From Cylicocyclus nassatus (taxonomy: Eukaryota > Nematoda > Chromadorea > Rhabditida > Strongylidae): a stretch of DNA of 64,000 nt. The position numbers were made by a program, and so were the translations under genes. Below the pieces are notes generated by a model. That model ran no database searches. It saw only the letters and a list, made by a program, of their open reading frames with translations, and was not told the origin of the DNA. Below, piece after piece: positions 48,145 to 58,699 of this stretch. Numbering within the stretch: position 1 is the stretch's first letter; each line of letters starts with the position of its first letter. The DNA is taken from positions 28,623,521-28,687,520 of the forward strand of contig CATQJL010000001.1 in assembly GCA_958299035.1 (NCBI GenBank), given 5' to 3'.

Positions 48145-51100
48145 ATTGAAACGACCAATGCGAAGAAAAAGGATTTAACACGAATTCAGCTTCTCAGAAC
48201 CAGCTCAGCTGTCTCTGTTACGGATTAGATGTTCATTAGTTTGGGACGAAGTCAACATGAACGATAGCTTGTGCCACCCATATGCGTTTCATAGGTCAAA
48301 TATATAGAATCTGGGATAAACATTGGTAGCTCATTAAGCCTTAATCTCTACTTTCGACAATTTTCGATCCAGCGAAGAACATATTGCTTCATAAAGGCTC
48401 TTTGCACAGCATATTGACAACCTAGGAGCAATAGGCTTATTTGCAGCTATCGTTCATCTTGGCGCACACCCAATTTCTACTGTTCAAAAAATTTCCCGTA
48501 AAATTTTATGAAATAATTCGAGGTCTTTCATGCGCATATAGGCACCATATTTGCTATCATCGCGCTCTGGTTGTGCACAAGCTATTCGTTTTATAGTGGC
48601 CTATACGAGACCCCGTTTACTTCTTTTTGAAAAATTCTTTGGAACTAGTTTAAGCCGGTAGTGGTAAGCCGCAGGTCCTATACGCAGAAAAGAACCCAAC
48701 CCACTACGATCGTTTTCTGAATTTTCATTCGATGGACGCATTTCTGCCCATACGCATGGAATTATTGTTTATAACTTTTCGTGCTACCATTCTCGTATCT
48801 TTTAAGCCACACCAGCTGGCATTTTATCTTCCACACGGCATAAACGACATTATTTATCGTCTAGAAAATCGATGATGTTCGCATGGCTTAGATGACGTGA
48901 TGATGGGAGAAGCAAAGCAATATTGGCCCACTCTTTGCCAGATGATACAGCACGTGCTAAAGAACACATGTTAGAGCATGAAGGTTCGGGCAGCAGATAG
49001 CATGGACCCACAAGCTTTGGTCTTTTGGTCTTTTGGTTTGTGGTTGAACACAACATTGCAACATCTGCTTGTAGTGATTAGGAAACACTTTTGCACCGAA
49101 ATTCTGAAAATCTTGCTCTATACGCCAGGAACATCTATTAGGATTAGAAATTAGGTGAAAATTAGGCTCTGACTCCAAAAATTCAAAAGTCAAATCCCAC
49201 TTTAACAAAATCTTCGTAGCAGTGCATTTTAAAAGAAGAGTTTTGCTTTTTCCGAAAGTAATAAAGCAAAATATATTATCTCCATATCGCAATGATACAT
49301 GATGAAAAAGAAACCCTCAGAAAGAGGTCCTCCAAATTTTGCTTGCCAAAACTATTTAAACATTTTCTACATTCCCATTTTGGTTTTGCTTTTGGATTTA
49401 AGGCATGCTTTTTCTATCTTTTCATGCTGATCGCATTTTTAAAACTAATTATCATTTTTAGATTTTTTTATTCACCTTTTTGCTCTCAGTAAGAACCTCT
49501 ACTTTATATGGAAAGACACAACTTTTGATATTTGTTGCAAACAATGAATGTGTTTCGAAAAGTTATTTGACAGAGAACGAATCTTTCATATTTTTCGGTG
49601 CAAGACTTATGTCTCAACCATCGGCGCACGCAGGATTTTCGAGCAGGGCGGGAGGAGGGGGACAAAAATTTTTTTTGGTGAAGGTGCATTGCGTCAGCCA
49701 CTCCTCCAAAAATTTTGTTGGTATGATCCCCAAAATTTTCTGTTTAACCGTATAAAGTCCATTCTTCTTCATTTCGTGATTTTGTAGGGCTACGATGAAC
49801 GCTGCATTCAGAACACGCTATCTGCCAAGGACCGTAATGGTAAAATCTCAAGATGGATTAGTAGTTATTTTGGAAGATCAAAAAACCAAGCATAGCCTCT
49901 CATGGAAAGTGTATGTGTTCTAATGTCTTCTGCTTCGATAAAACAACTCCTTTGAGTGCATTTCTTCTCATCTACAGTCCAACCGCAGGCTACTTAGTAA
50001 AATTCTTAATTACCGTTGATCATTCTTTACTTAACTTTCAAGCACGACGAAAGATAAATTCTGGAACACTAGCACCATTTTTGGCTGCATATAGATCAAC
50101 ACCACAACATTTGATTTTTATCTCACGAAATTTATTGAAAAATGAACTAGAACTAAAATTAAAAATGACCAAAATTTCAGAATAGCCATGCGTCTGTTAC
50201 GTGAAATGTAAATCGTGAACGGTACATCCATTAGCGGACAGTAGAAAGAAACCTTTGAACCTACTTCAAAACTTGATTTTCATAATAGCAACTATTATGA
50301 AAGTTCCATTTTTGTCACCAAATGAGCGTATCTGAAATCGTTGTTATCTATGGCAATCCGTGGCGTTACTTGGTGTTTTTCAATTCGCTTTTTTGTGACT
50401 TTCTCTTGACACAGTCGTTTGTCGTCATAAATCGCTCTCATGAATTTGCCGTAAGGACATCAATAGTTTCGTTTGGTTAAAGGCTGATGACCGATGCTCT
50501 TGTTACGAAACTGAAATTGCTGTGTAAATACAGCCTGTACTTTTGGTTAAAACACAAGTTTATTTACTTGGTCTTTGACTCGATTCAACAAACGAATTCG
50601 TTCTATTTATACTTCATCAAATAGATGTTTTGCGAGGATGAAGAAAAACGGCAACGTGGTGCGAAAGATTTTTGTCTGTGTCACAGCTAGGGTTCGGCAC
50701 AGGTCGTTTGGAAACAGGCTGAGCTCCGTTTTCGGTGCGAAAACGCAGAGGGTATATCGTCTTTCTGTGTCCGAAAAAACTCAAGTTAGGTCAATTTTTT
50801 TTTGAGTCGACGTTTCCGAAAAGGGCCAAAGGGGACTTTGCAAAATTTTGCGAAAGTCAAAGGAGATTTTGTTTTCAGATAGTCAACGGAATTATGCCGG
50901 GCTCTGGCCATAATGGTTCAAAAGAAGATATCAAAAAATACTTTATATTTAATTATTCAAGTGTCCTTTTGATTTTGTATGCACTGAAAATTGTTTGAGA
51001 AAAGATCAGTATACTAGGTATATTTGGCATCTCTTGTATACATTGAATAATTTTAAAATGCATTGGTAGAGTAATCTACCTTATGTTAACTGACAACAAA

Positions 51101-51149
51101 ATCAACTTTTTTGCATGATTTTCCCAGGCTAAGATCTGTCATAAAAGTA
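48145..51149. other. No gene supported
   Basis: Several ORFs of 60-110 aa occur on both strands, for example 48957-49292 and 50575-50998. None has recognisable domains, consistent splice sites or a paralogue in the window. Confidence 0.4.
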
Positions 51150-51345
51150 AAAGCCCAGAAGTTATTACAGTAATCCTATAGTAACGGAATTAATCAGTAC
51201 TCACTCTGTACTGTAAGTTCAAGTTGGATGGAGTCTACAGACTATTGCCAAAAGTAAGAAGGATATCAGGACAAGAGACATACTAGCGTCTAGCGTTTGG
51301 CAGAAGAAAGTGGAGACATTCTTTTGGAATACCCTGTACAATTTT
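51150..51345. mobile_element. Right part of a CAGGGTGTCCC-family MITE
   Basis: The inner phrase 'cagtaatcctatagtaacgg' and the end 'cattcttttggaataccctg' followed by TA match the right arm of the element at 51751-52398. The left arm was not found. Confidence 0.5.
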
Positions 51346-51366
51346 ACACATTATGCAAATATTCTA

Positions 51367-51729
51367 CAAGGTCTCCTGAAAATGTGCACAATGTTTGACT
51401 AGCAATAACTCTCTTGCTTCAGTGTTTTTTTTCTCCGGTTTATTAATACCATCGTGTAATATTAACTATCGACTCTGATTAGCCTTAGGAGCCTTAAGCC
51501 TTTGTGGCTTTTTGTGCCGATTTCGTTAAGGCTACTTAAAACCCTACCAAAATTCCTACCGTAATACTACAGTAACGTGTGGAGTGGAGATCCGCTACCG
51601 ATTGTTGATCTAAGTTAGATCTAGCTCCAAAGAAAATCTACCTCTGTGATATCTAAAGATCAACAAGAGACATCGAAGCAGAAGAGTTAATAATGATCGA
51701 AAATTGTGCACATTTTTTGGCGCACCCTA
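51367..51729. mobile_element. MITE, CAGGGTGTCCC family, second copy
   Basis: The left arm 'ctcctgaaaatgtgcacaat' and 'gcaataactctcttgcttc' pair with 'gaagcagaagagttaataa' and 'attgtgcacattttttggcg' on the right. TA flanks both ends. Confidence 0.6.
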
Positions 51730-51750
51730 TATACTGATTGAATTTCAATA

Positions 51751-52398
51751 CAGGATGTCCCAAAAGTATGTATGCACTGTTTGATCGTTAATATCTCTCT
51801 TCCCAATAAGTCTTTTGCCTTGCTTCAGGAACCATTTTGTAGAGCTGGCTTCAACTTAGATTTACAATAAGAGCGAATCACCCACCTTTCTTCATTACTG
51901 TAGGATTACGATAGAAACTTCAAAAAGGGTTTTGAGCCATAAAAGGCTACATTTTGTTTCAGAAAGGAATTGAGACAGCCTGAAAACTGTTACACTAGGC
52001 TAATTAGAGCTGCTGATTCTGAATGTAAAGTTCCCAGCTTATTATGCTGCCTCATTGGAGATTTATGCCAGGTAAGCAATAGCGGCTATTTTTTCAATGT
52101 TCCTAAAAAGTGCGGTTACACCATTTAGAAAGCTTGTGAATAGTTGAGTATTGAACTCATCGTCCATAAAAACCCTATTACACAAGTTTTCACATTTTTT
52201 TTTGAAAATTTTTGAAACGGCAGCTTTTCCCACAATTGGCACCATATCTTTCAAGCTCCTACCGTAATCCTACAGTAATGAAGAGAGATGGGTAATTTGC
52301 TTCATACTGTAGATCTAAGTTGAAGCCAGCTCTACAGAACGGTACCGAAGAAAGATATTAACGATCAAACAGTGCATACATACTTTTGGGACACCATG
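51751..52398. mobile_element. MITE, CAGGGTGTCCC family, best copy (648 bp)
   Basis: It opens CAGGATGTCCCAAAAGTATG and closes with CATACTTTTGGGACACCATG, flanked by TA at 51749-51750 and 52399-52400. The arms pair over about 190 nt: 'gcactgtttgatcgttaata' against 'tattaacgatcaaacagtgc', and 'agagctggcttcaacttaga' against 'tctaagttgaagccagctct'. The interior ORF at 52063-52254 has no transposase features. Confidence 0.8.
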
Positions 52399-52443
52399 TA
52401 TAACGGGGTTTAATGATAACGCGGTCCTTATTCTTCACATATA

Positions 52444-52662
52444 CAGGGTGTCGAAACACTTGTGATCCTCATTGACCCTGGGCTAAATTTCTCTTGTAAT
52501 CCTAAAGTAATGGAAAGTGATCGGTGATTTGCTCCATACTGTAGACCTTAATTGAAGCCATGTACACAAAATGCTACCTAGTGCTTCTCAAACAACTTCA
52601 CGAAAAGAGAGCTAGTAACATTTGAACTGTTTCAAACTCAGGCATATTTTTAGGGACCCCTG
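52444..52662. mobile_element. MITE, CAGGGTGTCCC family, short copy
   Basis: It starts CAGGGTGTCGAAACACT and ends TAGGGACCCCTG, with TA on both sides. It keeps the right-arm core ('ccatactgtagaccttaatt') but lost most of the left arm. Confidence 0.6.
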
Positions 52663-53126
52663 TATATATACAATACAATAAAATTTTTATGACATATATG
52701 TATATTAGAATGATTAATGCAAGATTTGCTTCAGAAACGTTATAATGTGTTAAACAGTGAAAATGTGAAGGAAATGTTGCCTATCATCTGAAGTCCAAGA
52801 TGGTCTATAGCATGGCTCTTCACTAAGTGGTTCCAAACCCACTAATAGCCACAACTTTTGCTCAATTTTTTCTGGTCCACTTATACCCCAAGACAATCCT
52901 TGCATACCAAAATGCACATTGCAAATATTTAATGTATTCGGTTCTAATAAGTCTAGTTTGATCATTCCAAGTAAGGTATTCAAAGCGGTCAAATTGAGCC
53001 TGCGCAAGCGCTGAAGTGCGTATGAAGCAATTTCTGTGGTCCCACTAGCAAATCAATTCAATTACATAGCGCGGTGGCATCGGCGTGGCTTCAAGATATC
53101 CAGCTGACCATTTCGAGAAGTGCTCT

Positions 53127-53859
53127 CAGGGCTCGGCACGAGGTGGCTAGTTGAAAATGCAAAAAACGGAGTCCCCCTTGACTTCGCCACGAAAGTACGA
53201 CATCCCTCTTGACACGCTAACAAACAAATCAAACATGAATACAAAAAGAATGAAATAGAATACAAAACCGACAATAAACAGGGAATAAGAGCTAATGATT
53301 GTTTGTATTCTCCGGGTTGGCGGCATGCTGTGTCCTCCGCGCACCACCGCGAGCTTGGAGCACCTTTGCCGCTGACCTCCAGATAATTTGAAGGCCTATA
53401 ACTAGGCGGGGAGGAGAGGGTTTGGGGAGGTACAAGAGCTGTTTTGTAGAATATGGGATGTGGATTACTTTTATGTAAAAAATTTGAAAAAATTGTGTGA
53501 AGAGTAGGAATTATATGACTTTGTTTGCGCTAAGCCACCCCAGGTGGCTATCCAGGTGGCTTGAAAGCCACCTAACCCCGAAAAAAGTTTGCCATGCCCT
53601 TAGTTCACATAACTTTTTCATACTTTTTCATACATAGTCCCAACTCCCCATTGCCTATCTACACACCTATTTTGGTGCCAACTCATCTTCACTTCGCTGT
53701 AAACAAACCCTTTGTTTATTTGCTGGCAGCATGCCGGCAGCGTGCCGGCAGCAGATCGAAAGACAGCGTAATGCTCTTCCGCAAAAACGATATCCCATTT
53801 GCTTTTTTCCCCAAAAACGATATCCAGCTTGCTTTGCAAGCCACCTGTGCCGAGCCCTG
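53127..53859. mobile_element. Non-autonomous hAT element (733 bp)
   Basis: Terminal inverted repeats CAGGGCTCGGCACGAGGTGG and CCACCTGTGCCGAGCCCTG are flanked by perfect 8-bp direct repeats AGTGCTCT (53119-53126 and 53860-53867). An 8-bp duplication with CAGGG-type ends is the hallmark of hAT transposons. The interior has small ORFs on both strands but no transposase. A related copy lies at 61105-62077. Confidence 0.9.
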
Positions 53860-53948
53860 AGTGCTCTTCGTTTAATTGTGTTAATCTTCATAAAAGTATA
53901 GCTTTAGCTCAAGGCTGATTCACTGAAGAATTTTTTTAAATTTGCATC

Positions 53949-54027
53949 AAAAAATATCGCAGTTCCTTCGCAGTTAAAGGTATCTTGCTTAGATACCTTT
54001 AACTGCGAAGGAACTGCAATATTTTTT
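53949..54027. repeat. Near-perfect hairpin (37-nt arms, 5-nt loop)
   Basis: The arms at 53949-53985 and 53991-54027 differ at one position. 'gcagttccttcgcagttaaa' pairs with 'tttaactgcgaaggaactgc' around the loop TGCTT. Confidence 0.9.
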
Positions 54028-54287
54028 TTTCACATCTTGCTTCATCTATCAAAGTTTTAGTTCATTTTTTCCCTTTTGCAGGTATTTTTGCCTTTCATCT
54101 TCTCTGGCGATTTATCTCCCTATCCTGCTCACTTTCGCAGACTGCTATCTGGTTATTTGCGTAAGCGCATCAATCAGGCAACCAACATTGAACAGAAACG
54201 ATTCTATGAGCAGAAAAACTAAGAAGGAATAACAAATCTAAATCACCAAATTATTACAATGAAAATCTTCACTAAGCTTCAAGAAAC

Positions 54288-54420
54288 TACCCTGTTTTCC
54301 AGAGTATAAGGCTCATCCATGTATAAGGAGCACCTGCCGCGCGAACTTAATGTGAAAGTTGTGGCCTAGGTTTTGGCTTGGGTTGAATTGTATTTTAACG
54401 GCTTCTTATCTATACTAATC
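54288..54420. mobile_element. Possible pogo/Tigger-type transposon end
   Basis: 'ctaccctgttttccagagta' followed by 'taaggctcatccatgtataagga' resembles the terminal repeats of pogo-like elements, which often read as repeated 'gtataag.c.cacc'. The partner end was not located. Confidence 0.35.
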
Positions 54421-54789
54421 TGGAGATTGCTAAATGGGCGCTTTAGAGCCAGGATGTTAGTGCTTTCAAAAATAGCGAAAATTTGACTATATGTCCTCAG
54501 TGACAGCTATTGGATGAGTCGCAAATGATAACAGCACGGGTGTTTAAGCTAAAATTTTGTTTTGCGAAACATGATGAATTGAAAATAGAGCCAAACTGAT
54601 TTTTTAAGCAATTTATCATTACGAGATGTAACAGAGAACGAATGCACGAAACTGTACGAAAAGTTGGTACCGCTCCCCTTGCGGCGTCGCACATCGACCA
54701 GTCGTCGCAAAACTGCTCGTGCGAGGTGCATAAAAATGCGACTTGTACGAAAATAAAGTGTTTATATAATTCTAAAACCCTTATATGCA

Positions 54790-55332
54790 ATGAAGATCTT
54801 GGATGTCAACCTTTATACTGCCATCCTTTTTTGTAGAGCGGAAGAAATTCTTGTAAGACCTATTAGGAAAAAACTCGTACAAGGTGTAACAACTTATTTG
54901 GGCCGAGTTTACGAAAATCTATCATTCTCAACTAATACTATCCTTGACTATACTAGGTTGTTCGCATTGCAGATTTTGATTTCAAATGTTAAATGTTTCA
55001 ATGTCAATATTTTTGAACAAATCAAATTTTGTTGGATCAAGCGAGTTTACGACTATCATGAACATAATTCCAAACAAAAATTGCAAGTGAGAGAGAAGAG
55101 GAAATTTGGAGTTGCAGAACCTCTAAAACCGCCTATATTGGCGTACATAACGCTCCCTGAGGAGATGCAGTATCAGGCTGCTATCTGGAGTAGCCGTTTC
55201 ACTATTTTTTTCGCCTTTGAAAACTCAAGTTGTCCTTGCTGCAAAAAATCAAAAAAAAAACCACTATTCGAATCCTTCTGCTACAACGTAATCTCCTTAG
55301 CTTTCATGCAAAATCTTAGTAAAATCCAGTGA
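54790..55332 (+). CDS. Unrecognised 180-aa ORF
   Basis: This is the longest open frame in the window apart from the LINE fragment. It has two hydrophobic stretches, a basic segment (KQKLQVREKRKFG), a short CPCC motif followed by a lysine run, and no clear signal peptide. I recognise no domain, and no paralogue exists in the window. It lies between a pogo-like end and a Helitron, so a decayed transposon protein is as likely as a host gene. The start is the first ATG in the frame and is arbitrary. Confidence 0.25.
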   Translation: MKILDVNLYTAILFCRAEEILVRPIRKKLVQGVTTYLGRVYENLSFSTNTILDYTRLFALQILISNVKCFNVNIFEQIKFCWIKRVYDYHEHNSKQKLQVREKRKFGVAEPLKPPILAYITLPEEMQYQAAIWSSRFTIFFAFENSSCPCCKKSKKKPLFESFCYNVISLAFMQNLSKIQ

Positions 55333-55410
55333 GCAATATGAAACGGTAGACCAGAAAGCTTTTTTTTCTTAGACATTTCAGAAATTGACGTAAGCGCTCT
55401 TCTGCGTCCA

Positions 55411-55733
55411 TCTTATATATAAAGCTGAATGTCTGTTTGTCTGTCTGTCTGTATGTCTGTCTGTATGTATGTACGTATGTTCCGAATACAAATTTTTATT
55501 TCTGAACCGATCGGGACCAAACTTGGCACACATATACTTCAGGGCAGGGAGCGTGTCATAGGCTACTTTTCGTTATCGATCGATAACGAAAAGTGGGCTG
55601 TGACACGCTCCCTGCCCCGAAGTGTATGTGTGCAAAGTTCGGTCCCAATCGGTTCAGAGATAAAAATTTCTATTCGGAACATACGTACACGGGTCTAGCT
55701 GGCAGGCCCGGCGGAGCCGGGCAAGCCAGCTAG
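55411..55733 (+). mobile_element. Short palindromic Helitron with both ends
   Basis: The 5' end TCTTATATATAAAGC follows an A (55410). The 3' end CTAG (55730-55733) is followed by T (55734), as expected for insertion between A and T. A 7-bp GC hairpin (55706-55712 with 55716-55722, loop GGA) lies 7 nt before CTAG. These are the classical Helitron termini. Most of the interior is one inverted repeat centred near 55580, with 'gtacgtatgttccgaata' near 55470 paired with 'attcggaacatacgtac' near 55680. No Rep/helicase is present; it is non-autonomous. Confidence 0.88.
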
Positions 55734-56399
55734 TCCTTAATAAACAAACAGCTTCCACTGCTTTTCATCTTCTAAATTTCTGGTATAAGCTTGGATTACG
55801 GACTTTTTTTACGCACAGCATCTCGTCGAGAAGAAAATGAGCAACTCTTCATGTTTGATGTGTTAAAGTCAACGTCCATTAAACCGTGGGTGGTGATTGA
55901 TATTTTTGAATAGTGGCCCACCTAACTATGTAGGCGCCCAAGTCTCGCCGAAAAAGACGAATTCTAAAGCAGGAAAAAAGCTCGAGAAGATTGGAGCGGG
56001 CCACGTAGCTCCGCCTATCAACGTGGGTGCTTCAAAAATGAAAACTCCAAAATTGTATCCAGATTTATCCAGAGTTTTCAGAATCCGTTCTCTGTTATGA
56101 TCGTCAGATCTTCGACCTTTTCATCTGCTCCAAAACATAGGTGGGATAGGGGAGCCGGGCCCTTTCCAGGCGAATGGGGTCTTCGTCCCTCCCGTCCTTG
56201 AGAGTGAAGGGGGGAGGGGGGATGGAGTAAGCTCTGAAAGCGAAATGCTTTAACAAACTATATACCATTCGAAACAATAACTTTGAGGCCAATTGACACA
56301 ATCAGTGCTTTTACTCTACCAGATTAATTTGGTCCCTGAGTTTGAAAGTGGTCGGCCTAGGGACGAAATCAAACCACAGCATCTGTTTTCACCTTAACC
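55734..56399. other. No gene seen
   Basis: Short ORFs only. A G-rich stretch at 56200-56225 and no splice structure or paralogue. Confidence 0.45.
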
Positions 56400-56972
56400 A
56401 AAAAAGTGTATTTTTGCATCAAATTCTCACAACTCCGATCACAGAAGAGCTGTCTTTTGATTCAACGAGTCGGCGATTGATTGGCAGGGCTTCGAGGAGG
56501 CTGGGGAATGATTGGAGAGCGGGCTTGTGAAAGCGACAGGGTGCGACGCCTTCCAGGTTTGCGAGCGGTCGCAAACCCGTCGAATCAAATATTTACAGAT
56601 GCCGAAAACAGATCTGGAGTCAGCGTTCTTTGCTTCATAAGATGGTATACAAGTCACATGACACTCCGCTTAGACTACATACTTATCACCTGTCAAAGCC
56701 GACGACGATCTTCAAATTACATTTTTGCTTATCGACTACTCGGAGCTTTACTAACGACATTTACTCTGATTGTTCCTAGTGGATTATGGGAGATACCGTG
56801 CAAGCGCGATAAAAGTTACTTTACACGGATTCTTTACAGGGTCTTATGAGTATTCCAGCCAGTCCGGAGACCCTAACAGAGATAAATGAGAAAAAGATAT
56901 AAACTAAGTTTTTCGAGAAAATAGCCCCAAAATTTATCTGAGATGCTGATCATGGCTTAGGCACCCGCCATA

Positions 56973-57031
56973 CTTGATCCGCTTCGCCATTGGTCAATTC
57001 AGTGAACTGACCAATAGCGAAGCGGATCAAG
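56973..57031. repeat. Palindrome (29-nt arms, 1-nt centre)
   Basis: 'cttgatccgcttcgccattg' and onward (56973-57001) pairs with 57003-57031 with two mismatches. 'cggatcaag' is then repeated once more. The other units lack this sequence at the equivalent place. Confidence 0.85.
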
Positions 57032-57199
57032 CGGATCAAGTATGTGTTACAAACAGCAAAGCATGTTGTTTTCACTTGTAAAATGATTAAGGTAAGTTTT
57101 GAGCTTCTTACTAATTTGAATTGATCTTGCATAAATTTTGATTTTTTCCAAGCGTGGCGGATACAATGCCCATTTATTCAGATAGAAATTCTTGTCAAA

Positions 57200-57660
57200 A
57201 ATTGCTCGGACTCCCCAGATACATATGTCTTAAGCTTGTCAAAAAGCTCCATTTCTGAACCGATTTGGATAACATTTTGACATAAGTCATTAGAGATTTG
57301 TTTTATTATAAACTTTCGGGTCAGGCAAGTGTCACAGACTACATTTCGTTGTCCATCGATATCAATTCAACGATATTTGCAAACTTTGTGCTAGGACGCT
57401 GAAACCCAGTACAGGAGGTGAGCACGTTGACCATGAATGTAGCGATTATTGGAAGGGATAAGGGATACTAATACCTATCGATTTTATCAATTTTTACAAT
57501 GTCAGCTGGGGCTCTGGAAGCCAGGAGTTAGCTAGTCTGGTACAGAGAATAGGCGAGCATGCTGATCACGAAAAATTGTTGGGACCAGGGAATTGTAAAC
57601 GTGGGACGAAAGGAACTTTATCATAGTCTGGAATCGAGCGAAGTTGAGTGCGCTAGCTGG
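57200..57660 (+). mobile_element. Degraded Helitron relic, unit 4
   Basis: It carries 'ttctgaaccgatttggat', 'cgttgtccatcgatatcaa' and an end 'gctagCTGG' plus T at 57657-57661 (CTRR). It is uninterrupted by the MITE seen in units 1-3. Confidence 0.55.
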
Positions 57661-58316
57661 TCTCAAGCTCCAGCTAAACAATCAAAAATGTACTGAAACG
57701 AGCAAATAGTTGATGCAGACTAGATGTTCTAGCGTAAAGCAGATTGAAAAGAACGCATAAGATTGATGCGAATCTTTGAATCTCTCTTTGTTGAGGAAAG
57801 AAGCATCAACAGGATACGGACAGCAGCGCAAAACGTTAGGAACATCAATCTTCGACAAGTTCTTCTAAAAGCAGAACTATTATATTTCCAGCAAGTAAAA
57901 GTTTAACTAAATATTCGATCAAAAACTAACGTCCACACGTGTAAAATAATGAGTTGAAAAATAAAGATTTGAAAAGACGAGAATGAAGTTGCCCTGAAGA
58001 GCCCTTCGCCTATACTTACTGTTTGCTGCGACGTTGCTTTTCTTTTGCAAGAAATCCGTTACTGTCTGTTCAGATAATGACCTGTATAAACAGCTAGATG
58101 CCTTTTTTTGGATACAAAAATCTGCGATAGACGATTCTGCAAACTCATACAGTCAAAAGTTTTCTACAAGTTTATCAAATTTTTCGAATACTTGGGATCA
58201 GCAGAAGCAAACAAGATAGTTTACGTCTCTTTGGCAAGCATTGTTTTTTCAAAGTTGCAAATGAAGGAAAGACCTGTACATGCCTTCAAGTAGGCAGTCG
58301 CGAAAGGGAAAAACCT

Positions 58317-58699
58317 TTATTCAGCTTTTTCATTTTTTTCATCTTTTTCGATAAATCCTAATTCAGTTAGCAGTTCCATGAGGTTATCTTCAACTCTCAA
58401 CGTTTTGTAGTACATGCAATGCGTGAAGCAGTCGAAAAAATATGGAATGTCCTCCTTGGGAACCACTATCTTGCACAACAGTTCGCACTGAAAAAGCATA
58501 AATTGGAAACACACAGATTATCATACAGAAGTCGAACCAAATCTCCTTTACGGCTTTTGTGATCAACGGTTTTTGCCTGCCAGTCGCTAACTTCTTCACT
58601 CTTAGGTCGTCGCTTAAAACAACTGAACAAACCACTCCAACATCCCATAACAATATTGACATGCAGCAGGATCACAATAATATATAACTTATAAGACAT
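58317..58699 (-). CDS. Small secreted cysteine-rich protein, two exons (unit 4 gene)
   Basis: Exon 1 is 58538-58699 and exon 2 is 58317-58487, encoding 110 aa. The intron is 50 nt, phase 0, begins GTTCGAC and ends TTTTTCAG. The signal peptide is the family sequence. The mature part has C20 and C27, an Arg/Lys/Glu-rich linker, and the bare core C55-X3-C59-X14-C74-X3-C78 without the accessory cysteines of other copies. That gives six cysteines. The C-terminal helix is about ten residues longer and acidic/basic, and again ends KAE with AATAAA overlapping the stop. It is the most diverged intact member, so its open frame is good evidence that the family is under selection. Confidence 0.82.

Noticed and set aside
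56481..56849. 122-aa ORF in unit 4
   Set aside because: It overlaps repeat sequence homologous to non-coding parts of units 1-3, and no counterpart is open there.
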